Of a DNA stretch of 64,000 nucleotides, positions 41,582 to 49,946 are shown piece by piece. Where the stretch lies: assembly GCF_000427885.1 (NCBI RefSeq), contig NZ_ATYW01000017.1, forward strand, positions 62,001-126,000, in the 5' to 3' direction. The translations under genes were made by a program, and so were the position numbers. The notes below the pieces were generated by a model. The model was given only the letters and a program-made list of their open reading frames with translations. It ran no database searches and was not told the DNA's origin. The stretch comes from Glycomyces tenuis DSM 44171 (lineage in GTDB: Bacteria; Actinomycetota; Actinomycetes; Mycobacteriales; Micromonosporaceae). Each line of letters starts with the position of its first letter. Positions within the stretch are counted from its first letter, which is position 1.

Positions 41582-42415
41582 ATGTTCAACCGTCGAGTCC
41601 TCCTGGGCAGTACCATCGCGGCCGCCTCGACCCTGGCCCTGACCGCCTGCGGCGGCTCGGACGAGTCCGAGGCGACCGAGACCAACGGGACCGTGGTCGT
41701 CGCGGCGACGCCGGTGCCCCACGCCGACATCCTGACCTTCATCTCCGAGGAGCTGGCCGACGACGCCGGCATCGAGATCGAGATCGAGGAGTTCACCGAC
41801 TACGTGCAGCCGAACGTGGCGACCGCGGACGGCTCGGTGGACGCGAACTTCTTCCAGACCGAGCCCTACCTGGAGGAGTACAACGCGGCGAACGGCACCG
41901 ACCTGGTCACCGTGGCGCCGGTCCACATCGAGCCGCTGGGCCTGTACTCCGACAAGGCCGACTCGGTCGAGGCGATCCCCGAGGGCGGCCAGGTCGCCAT
42001 CCCGGGCGACGGCTCGAACGGCGGCCGGGCCCTGGCCCTGCTGGCCGACGCGGGCCTGATCACCCTGGCCGAGGGCGTCGACCCGACCCTGGCCACCGAG
42101 GACGACGTCGCGGAGAACCCGAAGAACCTCGAGTTCGTCCCGCTCGAAGCCGCGCAGCTGGCCCGCTCGCTCCCGGACGTGGACGCGGCCGTGATCAACG
42201 GCAACTACGCCCTCGAAGCCGACCTCAGCCCCGCCGAGGACGCCCTCGTGAGCGAGTCCCCCGAGGGCAACCCGTACGCGAACTACCTGGTCACCACGTC
42301 GGCGAACGCCGAGAACGAGGACGTCCAGAAACTCGCCGAGCTGCTCCAGTCCGACGAGGTGCGCCGGTACATCGCAGAGACCTGGGCGGACGGCTCCGTC
42401 GTCCCAGCCTCCTGA
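41582..42415 (+). CDS. metQ: Methionine-binding lipoprotein MetQ (NlpA family)
   Basis: 277 aa. Signal peptide with lipobox LTAC (Cys23). Mature part: VVVAATPVPHADILTF, EFTDYVQPNVATADGSVDANFFQ, PYLEEYNAANGTDLV, IEPLGLYS and GDGSNGGRALALL are the ligand-binding loops of MetQ. It hands methionine to MetI/MetN. A ribosome site AAAGGAG lies 7 nt before ATG 41582, after a 61-bp gap from metI. Confidence 0.93.
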   Translation: MFNRRVLLGSTIAAASTLALTACGGSDESEATETNGTVVVAATPVPHADILTFISEELADDAGIEIEIEEFTDYVQPNVATADGSVDANFFQTEPYLEEYNAANGTDLVTVAPVHIEPLGLYSDKADSVEAIPEGGQVAIPGDGSNGGRALALLADAGLITLAEGVDPTLATEDDVAENPKNLEFVPLEAAQLARSLPDVDAAVINGNYALEADLSPAEDALVSESPEGNPYANYLVTTSANAENEDVQKLAELLQSDEVRRYIAETWADGSVVPAS

Positions 42416-42504
42416 CCTGCGCCAACACCACCGGAACCCGGTTGCACCGGCCTGGAATCGCCACGTAAGATGGTTGCGGCCAGGCCGGGCAACGGGTCTG
42501 GCGT

Positions 42505-42577
42505 AGGGGCGTGGCGCAATTGGTAGCGCATCGGTCTCCAAAACCGAGGGTTGCAGGTTCGAGTCCTGTCGCCCCTG
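42505..42577 (+). tRNA. tRNA-Trp (CCA anticodon)
   Basis: Acceptor AGGGGCG pairs with CGCCCCT; D arm GCGC...GCGC; anticodon stem-loop CGGTCTCCAAAACCG with CCA; T arm with GGTTCGAGTCC. Discriminator G, and CA of the tail is encoded. Complete cloverleaf. The accessory zone starts right after it. Confidence 0.95.
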
Positions 42578-42590
42578 CAGATGATCAGTC

Positions 42591-42625
42591 GAGGCGCGGT
42601 CGTCACATTGTGACGACCGCGCCTC
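42591..42625 (+). terminator. Terminator of tRNA-Trp
   Basis: GAGGCGCGGTCGTCAC and GTGACGACCGCGCCTC form a 16-bp stem around a 3-nt loop, followed by GTTTTCTTTG. Confidence 0.85.
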
Positions 42626-42639
42626 GTTTTCTTTGTCTC

Positions 42640-43542
42640 TCAGGCCTGCTCATCCCATGTTCGCGCTCGGCCGCTCCATCGTGAGTTCGCGGCGCTGCCG
42701 CTCAGCAGCGGGTCCGCGAAGCGGATGACATCGGCGATCAGTGCTCCGAAGCCTTCGGGATAGCTCTCGACCTCGGCTCCTTGCCTGCGGCGCCAGGTCC
42801 GGTAGTTGCCTTCGCGCGAGTCGACCAATGAGCCGATTCGCTGGGACAGCGGCCCGAGCGGGATGCCCCGATACTCGGCTGTGCGTCGCAGCGCCTCGGA
42901 AAGCGTGCCGCCATCGAGGTCGTGCCCGCCTGTGAGCCGCCAGATGTCGGCCCAGTCCCGCTCCCGGGTATTGATCTCGCCGAGGTTCACCGCCGTGGTG
43001 ATCTTCTCGGCGAGGGCGGTCTCGATGGGGTACGCCAGGATCTCGAAGCTCTGGGATTCGAGCACACTCGGATAGGGGATGCGAACCGCTCCCGGTGTGA
43101 CGGGATCGCCGAAGTTGACATCCAGGGCCAGCTTGATCCGTGCCTTCCCGAGGAAGGCGGGCATCGTGATCCGGAGGCCGGAGTACAAGTCGTCCTCACG
43201 GATGACCGTCGCACGGATCTGGTCGGTGTCGAACTGGAGGCCGTCGTCGACACCGATACCGGCGATCTCACCGACTCGGTCGACGAGTACCTCGACGTCG
43301 TTGTCCATGCGTCCGAGCAGGTCGGCGTCGCGGGTGGGCCTGCGAGCATCGAAGGCCGCGAGCAGCAGTCCGCCCTTGAGGATGAACTGCTCCCGATAGG
43401 GCGAGACGGAGACACGGTAGAGCCAGCGCTCCAGCGCGTAGGCCACCAAGAGCTCGTCAGTGCCTCGTTGCTGTCGCCGAGCGGTGTTTCGCAGATCGTT
43501 GAACACACGACCCGCCGTCGTGTCTCGAGAGGGAGTCGGCAT
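42640..43542 (-). CDS. abiEii: AbiEii-type nucleotidyltransferase toxin
   Basis: 300 aa. KGG (56-58) with R68-x-T-x-D72-x-D74 (RPTRDADLL) gives motifs I-II of the DUF1814/AbiEii nucleotidyltransferases; LALDVNFGD and ALAEKITTAV are the later motifs. In type IV toxin-antitoxin AbiE systems this enzyme blocks growth, for example by adding nucleotides to tRNA, and stops phage spread. Its ATG shares one base with the TGA of the AbiEi gene before it, so the pair is coupled. Confidence 0.9.
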   Translation of the reverse strand: MPTPSRDTTAGRVFNDLRNTARRQQRGTDELLVAYALERWLYRVSVSPYREQFILKGGLLLAAFDARRPTRDADLLGRMDNDVEVLVDRVGEIAGIGVDDGLQFDTDQIRATVIREDDLYSGLRITMPAFLGKARIKLALDVNFGDPVTPGAVRIPYPSVLESQSFEILAYPIETALAEKITTAVNLGEINTRERDWADIWRLTGGHDLDGGTLSEALRRTAEYRGIPLGPLSQRIGSLVDSREGNYRTWRRRQGAEVESYPEGFGALIADVIRFADPLLSGSAANSRWSGRARTWDEQA

Positions 43543-44141
43543 CAGCTGAGTATCACCCGCATCGCATCGGTCAACGCGGAGGCACGGCCAAGCCTCCTGG
43601 CAACGTTCATCAGTTCCGCGGGTCGACCGCGCTTCTCGGCGAGGTAGGTCCGCAACGCCGCGAGCGCGACACCCTCACCGACCAGGTGGCGCATACGCAT
43701 CGCGTCAGCGATGGCACGCTCGGGCGAGTAGACGTTCACCGACTCTCCGGGCGCTGCTTCGAAGGGCTGTTTGCCGATGTCAAAAGTGGCGGGATCGAAG
43801 CGGTGCACCTCTGTCGGCGGATAGGCGATGCGCGGCGGATTGACGCCCCTCGGCACCGCCAGCTGCACAGCCGGCGGAATGTCGTCGGTCAACTCATGGA
43901 GCGCCAACGCTGACACCAGGCAGACGACCCCGCGTGGAGCGCGCTTGGCAGCCGCCAGGACGTCGAGGTACGCGGTCTCGGCCGCGTCGGCCTTGCGGTA
44001 CACGCCTCGGGAGATCTGGACGACCTTCCCCGAGTCTCGCCATGAGTACACCGCTCGTCGGGACCCGCCCGCGGCGATGACCTCCGGGAGCGTGAACGTG
44101 GCTGGAAGCTCATCCAGTTGGACAGCCATGAACAAAACCAT
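43542..44141 (-). CDS. abiEi: AbiEi-type antitoxin/repressor
   Basis: 199 aa (ATG 44141; ATG 44129 is an alternative). Residues about 12-55 are a winged HTH (FTLPEVIAAGGSRRAVYSWRDSGKVVQISRGVYR), followed by the AbiEi C-terminal domain with CLVSALALHELTDDIPP. AbiEi represses its own operon and neutralises AbiEii without direct binding. An inverted repeat over the start codon (44138-44165) is a likely operator. Confidence 0.88.
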   Translation of the reverse strand: MVLFMAVQLDELPATFTLPEVIAAGGSRRAVYSWRDSGKVVQISRGVYRKADAAETAYLDVLAAAKRAPRGVVCLVSALALHELTDDIPPAVQLAVPRGVNPPRIAYPPTEVHRFDPATFDIGKQPFEAAPGESVNVYSPERAIADAMRMRHLVGEGVALAALRTYLAEKRGRPAELMNVARRLGRASALTDAMRVILS

Positions 44142-44165
44142 ACCATGTTTATGTTTAAGGTATGG
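44138..44165 (-). promoter_or_regulatory. Candidate AbiEi operator over the start codon
   Basis: CCATACC (44138-44144) and GGTATGG (44159-44165) are perfect inverted arms separated by 14 bp of AT-rich DNA. The left arm contains the ATG of abiEi. Confidence 0.55.
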
Positions 44166-44200
44166 ACTTGTTCCTTGCCATGTTCTTGTACATGGCTCTC

Positions 44201-44245
44201 ACCTGCGGAAACAGATTCCCATAGGCATCGATGAGGCCTGCAGAT
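44201..44245 (+). repeat. Dispersed 45-bp motif, copy A
   Basis: Starts ACCTGCGG and contains TTCCCATAGG then ATCGATGA, ending CTGCAGAT. Five nt later a terminator begins. It lies between divergent abiEi and the DUF4143 gene, so on this strand it belongs to neither gene. Confidence 0.75.
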
Positions 44246-44251
44246 TGAAAG

Positions 44252-44282
44252 GGTCCGAACCGCATGCGGTTCGGGCCTTTTT
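44252..44282 (+). terminator. Intrinsic terminator after motif copy A
   Basis: GGTCCGAACCGC pairs with GCGGTTCGGGCC around a short loop, followed by TTTTT. The U-run shows it works on the plus strand. Confidence 0.8.
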
Positions 44283-44437
44283 GGATGTTGTGATCACGAC
44301 GGTCGCTCAGCCGGGCCCTTTTCCCTGCACTCGCCGTACGAGAAGCGGGCCCGACAGTCGCTACCCCTGAGAAACTTGGTGTCGACACGCCGATAATCTT
44401 GGTACTCAGAGTTCCAGAATCTTGGTATTGTGGCATT

Positions 44438-45691
44438 ATGAGCAGGGAATACATCGCGCGCATCGCAGACCAGTTGGTTGACGATCTCATGGAGGATTTT
44501 CCGGCTGTGCTCATCGTCGGACCGCGAGCGTGCGGCAAGACAACGACGGCTCGGCGTCACGCGCGGACCGTGATCCAGCTCGACCGCGAGGCTGAAGCGG
44601 CGGTTGTGCGCGCCGATCCTGAAGGGGCCCTTGATGTGGACCGGCCGGTGCTGCTGGACGAATGGCAGGTGGCGCCGGGGGTCCTCGGTGCCGTGAAGCG
44701 TGCGGTCGACGCTCGGCCCGGGCCGGGCGCGTTCCTCATCACCGGTTCCGTCCGTTCGGACCTCGAAGCCGAGGGGTGGCCGCTAACAGGGCGTGCGATT
44801 CGGGTCGAGATGTACGGCCTCATCCAAAGGGAGGTCGAAGGGAACGTGGAGGTGGCTCCGCTCTTCGATCGTCTGCGTTCCGATCCCGAGGGAGCGCTAC
44901 GAGGGGCGACGACGGATCTAGCCCTCAACGACTATCTGGACTTCACGATCCGCGGCGGATACCCCGACTCCGTCCTGGCGCCCAGCGCTACTGCTCGGAA
45001 CCGATGGCTCAGGGCATACGTCGATCAGGTGGTCTCGAGGGATGCCGAACTCATCGACGGCGGACGGGATCCGATCAAACTGCGGCGATACCTGCATGCC
45101 CTCTGCCTCAACACCGCCGGGGTCACGGTCGCGAAGACGCTCTACGAGGCCGCAGGCATCAACAGCAGGACCGCGCAGGCGTACGACCGCCTGTTGGGGA
45201 ACCTCCTACTCGTCGAGGAAGTGCCGGCGTGGTGGAACAACCGCTTGAAACGCCTGGCGAAGACGCCGAAACGGTACATCATCGATCCCGCCGTAGCGGC
45301 CGCCGTCCTTCAAGTGGACCGCCAAGGTCTGCGACGCGACGCCGACATGGTCGGGCGGATGCTCGACACCTTCGTCGCCAGTCAGCTCCGTGTCGAGGCC
45401 CGCTTGGGCGAGTCCGATCCCGTGCTGCACCACCTGCGTACGAGCGACCAGCTCCACGAAGTGGACCTCCTTGCCGAGTACCCCGACGGCAGTGTGTTCG
45501 CCTTCGAGATCAAGTCGTCATCGGCGGTCGCCGCCAAAGACGGGCGACACCTGGCCTGGCTCCGCGATGAACTCGGCGACCGATTCCTCGGAGGCGCAGT
45601 CCTGCACACCGGCCCGCGTTCGTTCACTCTCGGCGACCGGGTGATCGCCGCACCGATCGCCGCCCTCTGGTCTCGACCGACGTCGACCTAG
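44438..45691 (+). CDS. DUF4143 AAA-type ATPase (1)
   Basis: 417 aa. Walker A GPRACGKTT (28-36), Walker B RPVLLDEWQ, ITGSVRS sensor, then the DUF4143 region with VTVAKTLYEAAGINSRTAQAYDRLL (winged HTH) and a C-terminal PD-(D/E)XK-like block: EVDLLAEYPDGSVFAFEIKSSS has the E-V-D...E-I-K pattern. Such AAA_14/DUF4143 proteins are mobile, patchily distributed ATPases, some linked to toxin-antitoxin or defence loci. Two AATCTTGGTA direct repeats lie before ATG 44438, which may be leaderless. Flanked by motif copies A and B. Confidence 0.85.
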   Translation: MSREYIARIADQLVDDLMEDFPAVLIVGPRACGKTTTARRHARTVIQLDREAEAAVVRADPEGALDVDRPVLLDEWQVAPGVLGAVKRAVDARPGPGAFLITGSVRSDLEAEGWPLTGRAIRVEMYGLIQREVEGNVEVAPLFDRLRSDPEGALRGATTDLALNDYLDFTIRGGYPDSVLAPSATARNRWLRAYVDQVVSRDAELIDGGRDPIKLRRYLHALCLNTAGVTVAKTLYEAAGINSRTAQAYDRLLGNLLLVEEVPAWWNNRLKRLAKTPKRYIIDPAVAAAVLQVDRQGLRRDADMVGRMLDTFVASQLRVEARLGESDPVLHHLRTSDQLHEVDLLAEYPDGSVFAFEIKSSSAVAAKDGRHLAWLRDELGDRFLGGAVLHTGPRSFTLGDRVIAAPIAALWSRPTST

Positions 45692-45725
45692 AGCGAATGG
45701 TTCCAATCGGGTGCGCACGACCGTG

Positions 45726-45770
45726 ACCTGCGGGTACAAGTTCCCATAGGCCTCGATGATCCCTGCAGAT
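45726..45770 (+). repeat. Dispersed 45-bp motif, copy B
   Basis: ACCTGCGGGTACAAG followed by TTCCCATAGGCCTCGATGA and TCCCTGCAGAT. It begins 34 bp after the DUF4143 stop and is followed 4 nt later by a perfect hairpin. Confidence 0.78.
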
Positions 45771-45774
45771 CGCT

Positions 45775-45808
45775 GAAGGGCCTCTCCGGTATGTCGGAGA
45801 GGCCCTTC
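45775..45808. terminator. Terminator hairpin after motif copy B
   Basis: GAAGGGCCTCTCCG and CGGAGAGGCCCTTC form a 14-bp stem between convergent DUF4143 genes. Its sequence is unrelated to the hairpins of copies A and C apart from the GAAGGGCC edge. Confidence 0.8.
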
Positions 45809-45885
45809 ACTTTCCCCATTCGAGTTGCCGGGCGCACGTCGATCGCTGCCGAGTTGCGGTGGGCCTCAATGCGTCGAAGCGGCGG

Positions 45886-47151
45886 TCACGGCAGGGGCGC
45901 GCCACCCCAGAGCGCTGAGAGGGGAACGGCTGCCATGTCAGGTCCGAACGGCCGCAGCTCCTCACCCAGGTAGAGGACATAGCCCGCGCGGAACCGGTCA
46001 CCGAGTCGATCACGCAGCCAATGGAGGTGCTTGAACGAGTCGGACCGCACCGTCGCCGAAGCCTTGACCTCGATGGCGACTACCGCTCCGTCTCTGCGTT
46101 CGAGTACGAAGTCGATCTCGCGGCCGTCCCTGTCGCGGTAGAAATGCAGTCCAGCCCTGATCGCGCTCACTGTGAGCTGTCGGGTCAGCTCGGCGAACAC
46201 GAAGGTCTCCACCAGCGGTCCCGCGAGCGGGTGCCCAGGGGCGGACACCGCTTCCAGATCCGCCCCGAGCAGCGATGCCGTCAGACCCGAGTCGGTGACG
46301 TAGGCCTTCGGGGTCTTGATGAGCTTCGAGGTCAGGTTGGTCGACCACGTCGGCAGTTTCGCGGTCAGGTAGACGATGTCGAGATAGCCGAGGTAGTCAC
46401 GGACGGTGGCGTGGTTGAGCTCGAGGCTCCTGGCGAGATCGGAAAACACCAGGTTCGACCCGCTACGCGCGGCGACCAGGCGCAGGAGTTGCGGCACCAG
46501 GTTGGCATGGCGAACGTCTGCGAACTCCGCGACGTCCCGCAATACCACCGTGGACACATAGCTGTCGAACCAGTCCGCGCGAAGCGATTCGGACCGGATT
46601 CGGATCGCCTCCGGATAGCCTCCCTCGCAGATGAGTTTGAAGTAGTCGCCCCTACCCCACTGCGATGCCGGCGATGAGTGCAACAATCGCTCCCGATCGA
46701 ACAGGAGCGCAGGCGCATCCACCTCTGACCTCGTCCGCTCGGCGGCGCTCAACGGCCAGAGATCGACGAACACGGCTCGCCCCGCAAGCGACTCTGACAA
46801 TGTCGGTACCGTCAGAAACCGCGTCGAGCCCGACAGCACGAACTGGCCGGGCGCATCGTCGAGATCCATGAGCCGCTTGACCGCGAGCAGAAGATCATCG
46901 CCACCGCGTTGGACCTCGTCGAAGATCCGCGGCGCCGAACCATATCCTGCGAATCCCGACGGGTCGGCCCGGACCGTCTGGAGAACGGTCGGATCATCGA
47001 GCGTCGCGAAGGTTCCGCCTCGTTCAGCATGCAGCTGCCGCAGCAGCGTGGTCTTTCCCGCTTGCCGAGGACCACCGACCACGACCGCTCGGAACGCGTC
47101 AACGCGCTCGTTCAAATGGGCGAGCGCTCGGCGAGGCAGAAGGTTCGACAT
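45886..47151 (-). CDS. DUF4143 AAA-type ATPase (2)
   Basis: 421 aa. Walker A GGPRQAGKTT (26-35), Walker B APRIFDEVQ (73-81), LSGSTRFL sensor, C-terminal REIDFVLERRDGAVVAIEVKAS with the PD-(D/E)XK-like E-I-D...E-V-K pattern and DYLGYLDIVYLTAKLPTW typical of DUF4143. It is only distantly similar to the 44438 protein, so the two are not a recent duplication, yet they lie tail to tail with motif copies on each side. Start ATG at 47151. Confidence 0.87.
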   Translation of the reverse strand: MSNLLPRRALAHLNERVDAFRAVVVGGPRQAGKTTLLRQLHAERGGTFATLDDPTVLQTVRADPSGFAGYGSAPRIFDEVQRGGDDLLLAVKRLMDLDDAPGQFVLSGSTRFLTVPTLSESLAGRAVFVDLWPLSAAERTRSEVDAPALLFDRERLLHSSPASQWGRGDYFKLICEGGYPEAIRIRSESLRADWFDSYVSTVVLRDVAEFADVRHANLVPQLLRLVAARSGSNLVFSDLARSLELNHATVRDYLGYLDIVYLTAKLPTWSTNLTSKLIKTPKAYVTDSGLTASLLGADLEAVSAPGHPLAGPLVETFVFAELTRQLTVSAIRAGLHFYRDRDGREIDFVLERRDGAVVAIEVKASATVRSDSFKHLHWLRDRLGDRFRAGYVLYLGEELRPFGPDMAAVPLSALWGGAPLP

Positions 47152-47313
47152 GCGGCGACGATATCAGACGAATTTATGATCGTAATAACAGATCTGCCGA
47201 TACTACAGTCATAGTTTCGCCGAACTTCTGATCCCAGTTCGGCCGCGCTCAACGCTGGTTACAGCTACCACCTTCCAGCCAGACTGACCACCATGCGGGT
47301 ATGAAGGGCGTCT

Positions 47314-47358
47314 ACCTGCGGGAACAAGTTCCCATAGGCCTCGATGATCCCTGCAGAT
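47314..47358 (+). repeat. Dispersed 45-bp motif, copy C
   Basis: ACCTGCGGGAACAAG followed by TTCCCATAGGCCTCGATGA and TCCCTGCAGAT; nearly identical to copy B. GGGAAC-AA-GTTCCC inside it is a perfect small hairpin. Confidence 0.78.
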
Positions 47359-47363
47359 GCATA

Positions 47364-47395
47364 GAAGGGCCCAGGCCGAATGGCCTGGGCCCTTC
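47364..47395. terminator. Terminator hairpin after motif copy C
   Basis: GAAGGGCCCAGGCC and GGCCTGGGCCCTTC form a 14-bp stem. It also lies 49 bp past the stop of the leftward sigma factor gene and could serve that gene. Confidence 0.8.
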
Positions 47396-47443
47396 ACTGT
47401 CGTTGTCGCTGATTCCGGGGCGCGGCACCGGTTGGGCCGTGTT

Positions 47444-48370
47444 TCACCACCGACTGAGTTTCGCGGGGTTGCGCACCGCCCAGATGCGGGTGATGCGGTC
47501 GCCCTCGAAGTCGAACGCGTACACCGACACGGTGACGCCGCCCAGCTGTGCGATGAGGCCGGGCTGGCCGTTGACCGTGCTTTCCAGGAACTCCATCTTG
47601 CGGAGCCGGCTCTCGAACGGGGCCAGGGAGCGCACGATCTGCTCGGCACCTTCGACCGGGCGGAGCAGCGCACTGGCGGCACCGCCGCCGTCGACGATCG
47701 CGGTGACGTCCGGGTCGAGCAGGCCGATGAGCGCGTCGATGTCCTTGGCCTCCCAGGCTCGCTTGAGGTCTCGGACGATCGCGGCGCGCCGGTCCGCGGA
47801 CGCGGCGGGCGCGCGCTCCCCGCGGACGCGGCGGCGGGCCGATGAGGCCAACTGGCGGCAGGCCGCCGGTGAACGCCCCACGACCTCGGCCACGTCGTTG
47901 AAGGGATAGCGGAAGACGTCGTGCAGGATGAACGCGACGCGCTCGGCCGGGGTCATCGACTCCAGCACGACGAGGAACGCCATGTGGACCGACTCGTCGA
48001 GGGTGATCCGGTCGGCCGGGTCGACCGCCGCGGCGCCCGAGGGGCCGACGTCCCGCTCGGAGAGGTCGGGCAGCGGCTCGGGAAGCCATTCGCCCACATA
48101 GGTCTCCCGTCTGGACCGCGCCGAGTTGAGCAGGTTGAGGCAGATGCGGCTGGCGACCGTGGTCAGCCAGGCGCCGGGTGAACTGATGTCGTCCCGCTGC
48201 TCCGGGGACATGGCGCACCACCGGGCGTAGGTCTCCTGCACGACGTCCTCGGCGTCGGCGAGGGAGCCGAGGAGCCGGTAGGCGACGTTGATCAGCTGGG
48301 GCCGCTCGCCCATGATCGCGCTCAGGTCCGGATCGGCCTGACCGTGCTCCGGCCCGAATCGGTTGGTCAT
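47444..48370 (-). CDS. sigJ: ECF RNA polymerase sigma factor, SigJ/ECF41 type with SnoaL-like domain
   Basis: 308 aa. Sigma region 2 (INVAYRLLGSLADAEDVVQETYARW) and region 4 (FILHDVFRYPFNDVAEVVGRSPAACRQLASSARRRV), then a C-terminal NTF2/SnoaL-like domain (AWEAKDIDALIGLLDPDV...). That extra domain is the built-in regulator of ECF41-type factors, which have no anti-sigma factor. ECF41 genes usually neighbour a small enzyme or a DoxX-like target gene, and a DoxX-like gene is divergent here. It controls its own set of genes together with that partner, by inference. Confidence 0.9.
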   Translation of the reverse strand: MTNRFGPEHGQADPDLSAIMGERPQLINVAYRLLGSLADAEDVVQETYARWCAMSPEQRDDISSPGAWLTTVASRICLNLLNSARSRRETYVGEWLPEPLPDLSERDVGPSGAAAVDPADRITLDESVHMAFLVVLESMTPAERVAFILHDVFRYPFNDVAEVVGRSPAACRQLASSARRRVRGERAPAASADRRAAIVRDLKRAWEAKDIDALIGLLDPDVTAIVDGGGAASALLRPVEGAEQIVRSLAPFESRLRKMEFLESTVNGQPGLIAQLGGVTVSVYAFDFEGDRITRIWAVRNPAKLSRW

Positions 48371-48436
48371 GGCATGCCGCCCGTCATCCCGCTCCCCCTC
48401 TCGCTTCGGTCCTCACCGTTCCGACATGACAGCACG

Positions 48437-48473
48437 CTGGAATGTGAGGTCGTCGCGTCACCTCACATTCCAG
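48437..48473. promoter_or_regulatory. 14-bp perfect inverted repeat between sigJ and the DoxX-like gene
   Basis: CTGGAATGTGAGGT (48437-48450), 9-bp spacer, then its exact complement (48460-48473). The right arm overlaps a possible ECF promoter for the DoxX-like gene (GTCACC and, downstream, TTGTCGTA). It looks like the operator of a dimeric repressor not encoded nearby. Confidence 0.65.
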
Positions 48474-48552
48474 AGGGCTCGATTGTCGTACTGGTGTAGG
48501 GCGGCGTGCTGCTCAGGGCACACCGACCGGACCGAAATGACGAGGAGCCGCC

Positions 48553-49164
48553 ATGCCGACACGAACGACCCACGACTTCCCACGCGCGACCGTCGAGCGC
48601 TCGACGGCGCGCAGCGGGCCGGGCCGATTCCGATCGATCGCCTTCTGGGCCGTGACCTTGGTGGTCGCCTACGAATTGGCTTCTGGGTCGGTGTGGAACC
48701 TGGTGCCGATCACATGGGTCGAAGTCCAGCTGCACCACCTGGGCTACCCGCACTACTTCGCCCACATCCTGGGCGCGGCGCAACTCGGCGCGGCCATCGC
48801 GATCGTGGCGCCCGGCCTCCCGATCCTCAAGGAATGGGCGTATGTGGGCTGCTGCTTCCTGTGGGTGGGCGCGGTGGTGTCGCACCTGATCGTCGGCGAC
48901 GACGTTCAGACGTGGTCGGTGCCGCTGGGTTTCGGGGCCCTCGCCATCGCCTCGTGGGCGCTGCGCCCCGCCGACCGCCGCGTGCCCCGAACAGGCAGGG
49001 GCGCCGACGAGCCGGGGACCGGCGCCTGGGAGATCCGCCCGCGCGCCTGGGTCGTCCCGCTCGTCGTCCTCGTCGTCCTGTACGCCGTCTCCATCCTCAC
49101 GCTTCCCATCTTCGATGACATGACGTACCAGTGGGCGGTCGACTACGGCTGGATCACCGAATAG
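48553..49164 (+). CDS. DoxX-like membrane protein
   Basis: 203 aa with a hydrophilic start and about five membrane helices. ELASGSVWNL, LHHLGYPHYFAHILGAAQLGAAIAI and LKEWAYVGCCFLWVGAVVSHLIVGD match the DoxX-like family (PF13564). DoxX-like proteins are frequent partners of ECF41 sigma factors and may link to redox or thiol stress. GAGGAG lies 8 nt before ATG 48553. Divergent from sigJ, sharing the inverted repeat. Confidence 0.82.
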   Translation: MPTRTTHDFPRATVERSTARSGPGRFRSIAFWAVTLVVAYELASGSVWNLVPITWVEVQLHHLGYPHYFAHILGAAQLGAAIAIVAPGLPILKEWAYVGCCFLWVGAVVSHLIVGDDVQTWSVPLGFGALAIASWALRPADRRVPRTGRGADEPGTGAWEIRPRAWVVPLVVLVVLYAVSILTLPIFDDMTYQWAVDYGWITE

Positions 49165-49329
49165 CCGCCTTGCCGAGGATTCGCAGCCACGCCCTGGACC
49201 GGCCGGATCAGGTCTCGCTTGGTCGGTACTCGCCGATCACTTCGATGAGGCCGATGATGTGGCGGTTGAACTCGTCGAATTCAGCACTCGCCATGCATCC
49301 GGTTTGCGAGCGGACGGGCGCTGGACGAG

Positions 49330-49803
49330 CCGGACCGTGTGGGAACCACTGACGTCCGGTTTCAGGATCTCGCGGGCGACCGCCGCACAGCGAGTGCACG
49401 AGGTGATCGACCTGCTGGCCGCCTGCGCCCCGAAACCGCAGTCCGGGCTGCGCCGGGCCAAGCGCTTGGGCCGGGCTTCGTCATCCTCGACGGCACCCTC
49501 GTCCGCTGCGACCGGCTCGCGGCCGATCGGCCGTTCTACGCCGGCAAGCACCGGTCGTGCGGGATGAACCTCCAGGCCATCGCCGATCCCGATGGGAACC
49601 TGCTATGGGCCTGGGGCGCGATCGGCGGCTCAGTGCACGATGTCAAGGCCGCCTGGATCTGGCAGGTGCCGCGGCTGCTGCGCGAGCACGGCCTGTTCGC
49701 CCTCGCGGACACGGCCTACCAGGGCCTCGACGTCGACCTGGTGATCACGCCCTGCAAGGGCGAAGGCAAGCCGACTCGCCCCAATCGGGTCCTCGCGCCC
49801 TGA
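49330..49803 (+). pseudogene. Transposase remnant, IS5-like (DDE_Tnp_4) with frameshift
   Basis: Frame 1 shows FRISRATAAQRVHEVIDLLAACAP (HTH part). After about 49470 the reading moves to another frame with FVILDGTLVRCDRLA, FYAGKHRSCGMNLQAIADPDG, HDVKAAW and ADTAYQGLDVD, the DDE catalytic core. The N-terminal third and the last part are missing, and no inverted terminal repeats are seen. So it is a dead, truncated copy. The region 49165-49330 before it has no supported gene. Confidence 0.8.
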
Positions 49804-49946
49804 GGCCCGCCGATTCAGTCGCCGAAGTGGTCGTTCAGAACGCGGAAGCGGTCGAGTACGTCCTGACGGAACAGACTCCCGTGGCCAGCCGCCGCGCGGG
49901 GTACGGCAGCTGCGGGTTCAGGCCGCTCACCGGATACGGTTCATGT

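Noticed and set aside
44155-44538. Minus-strand ORF containing motif A as a coding gene
   Set aside because: It runs through a terminator hairpin and over the DUF4143 start, without a ribosome site.
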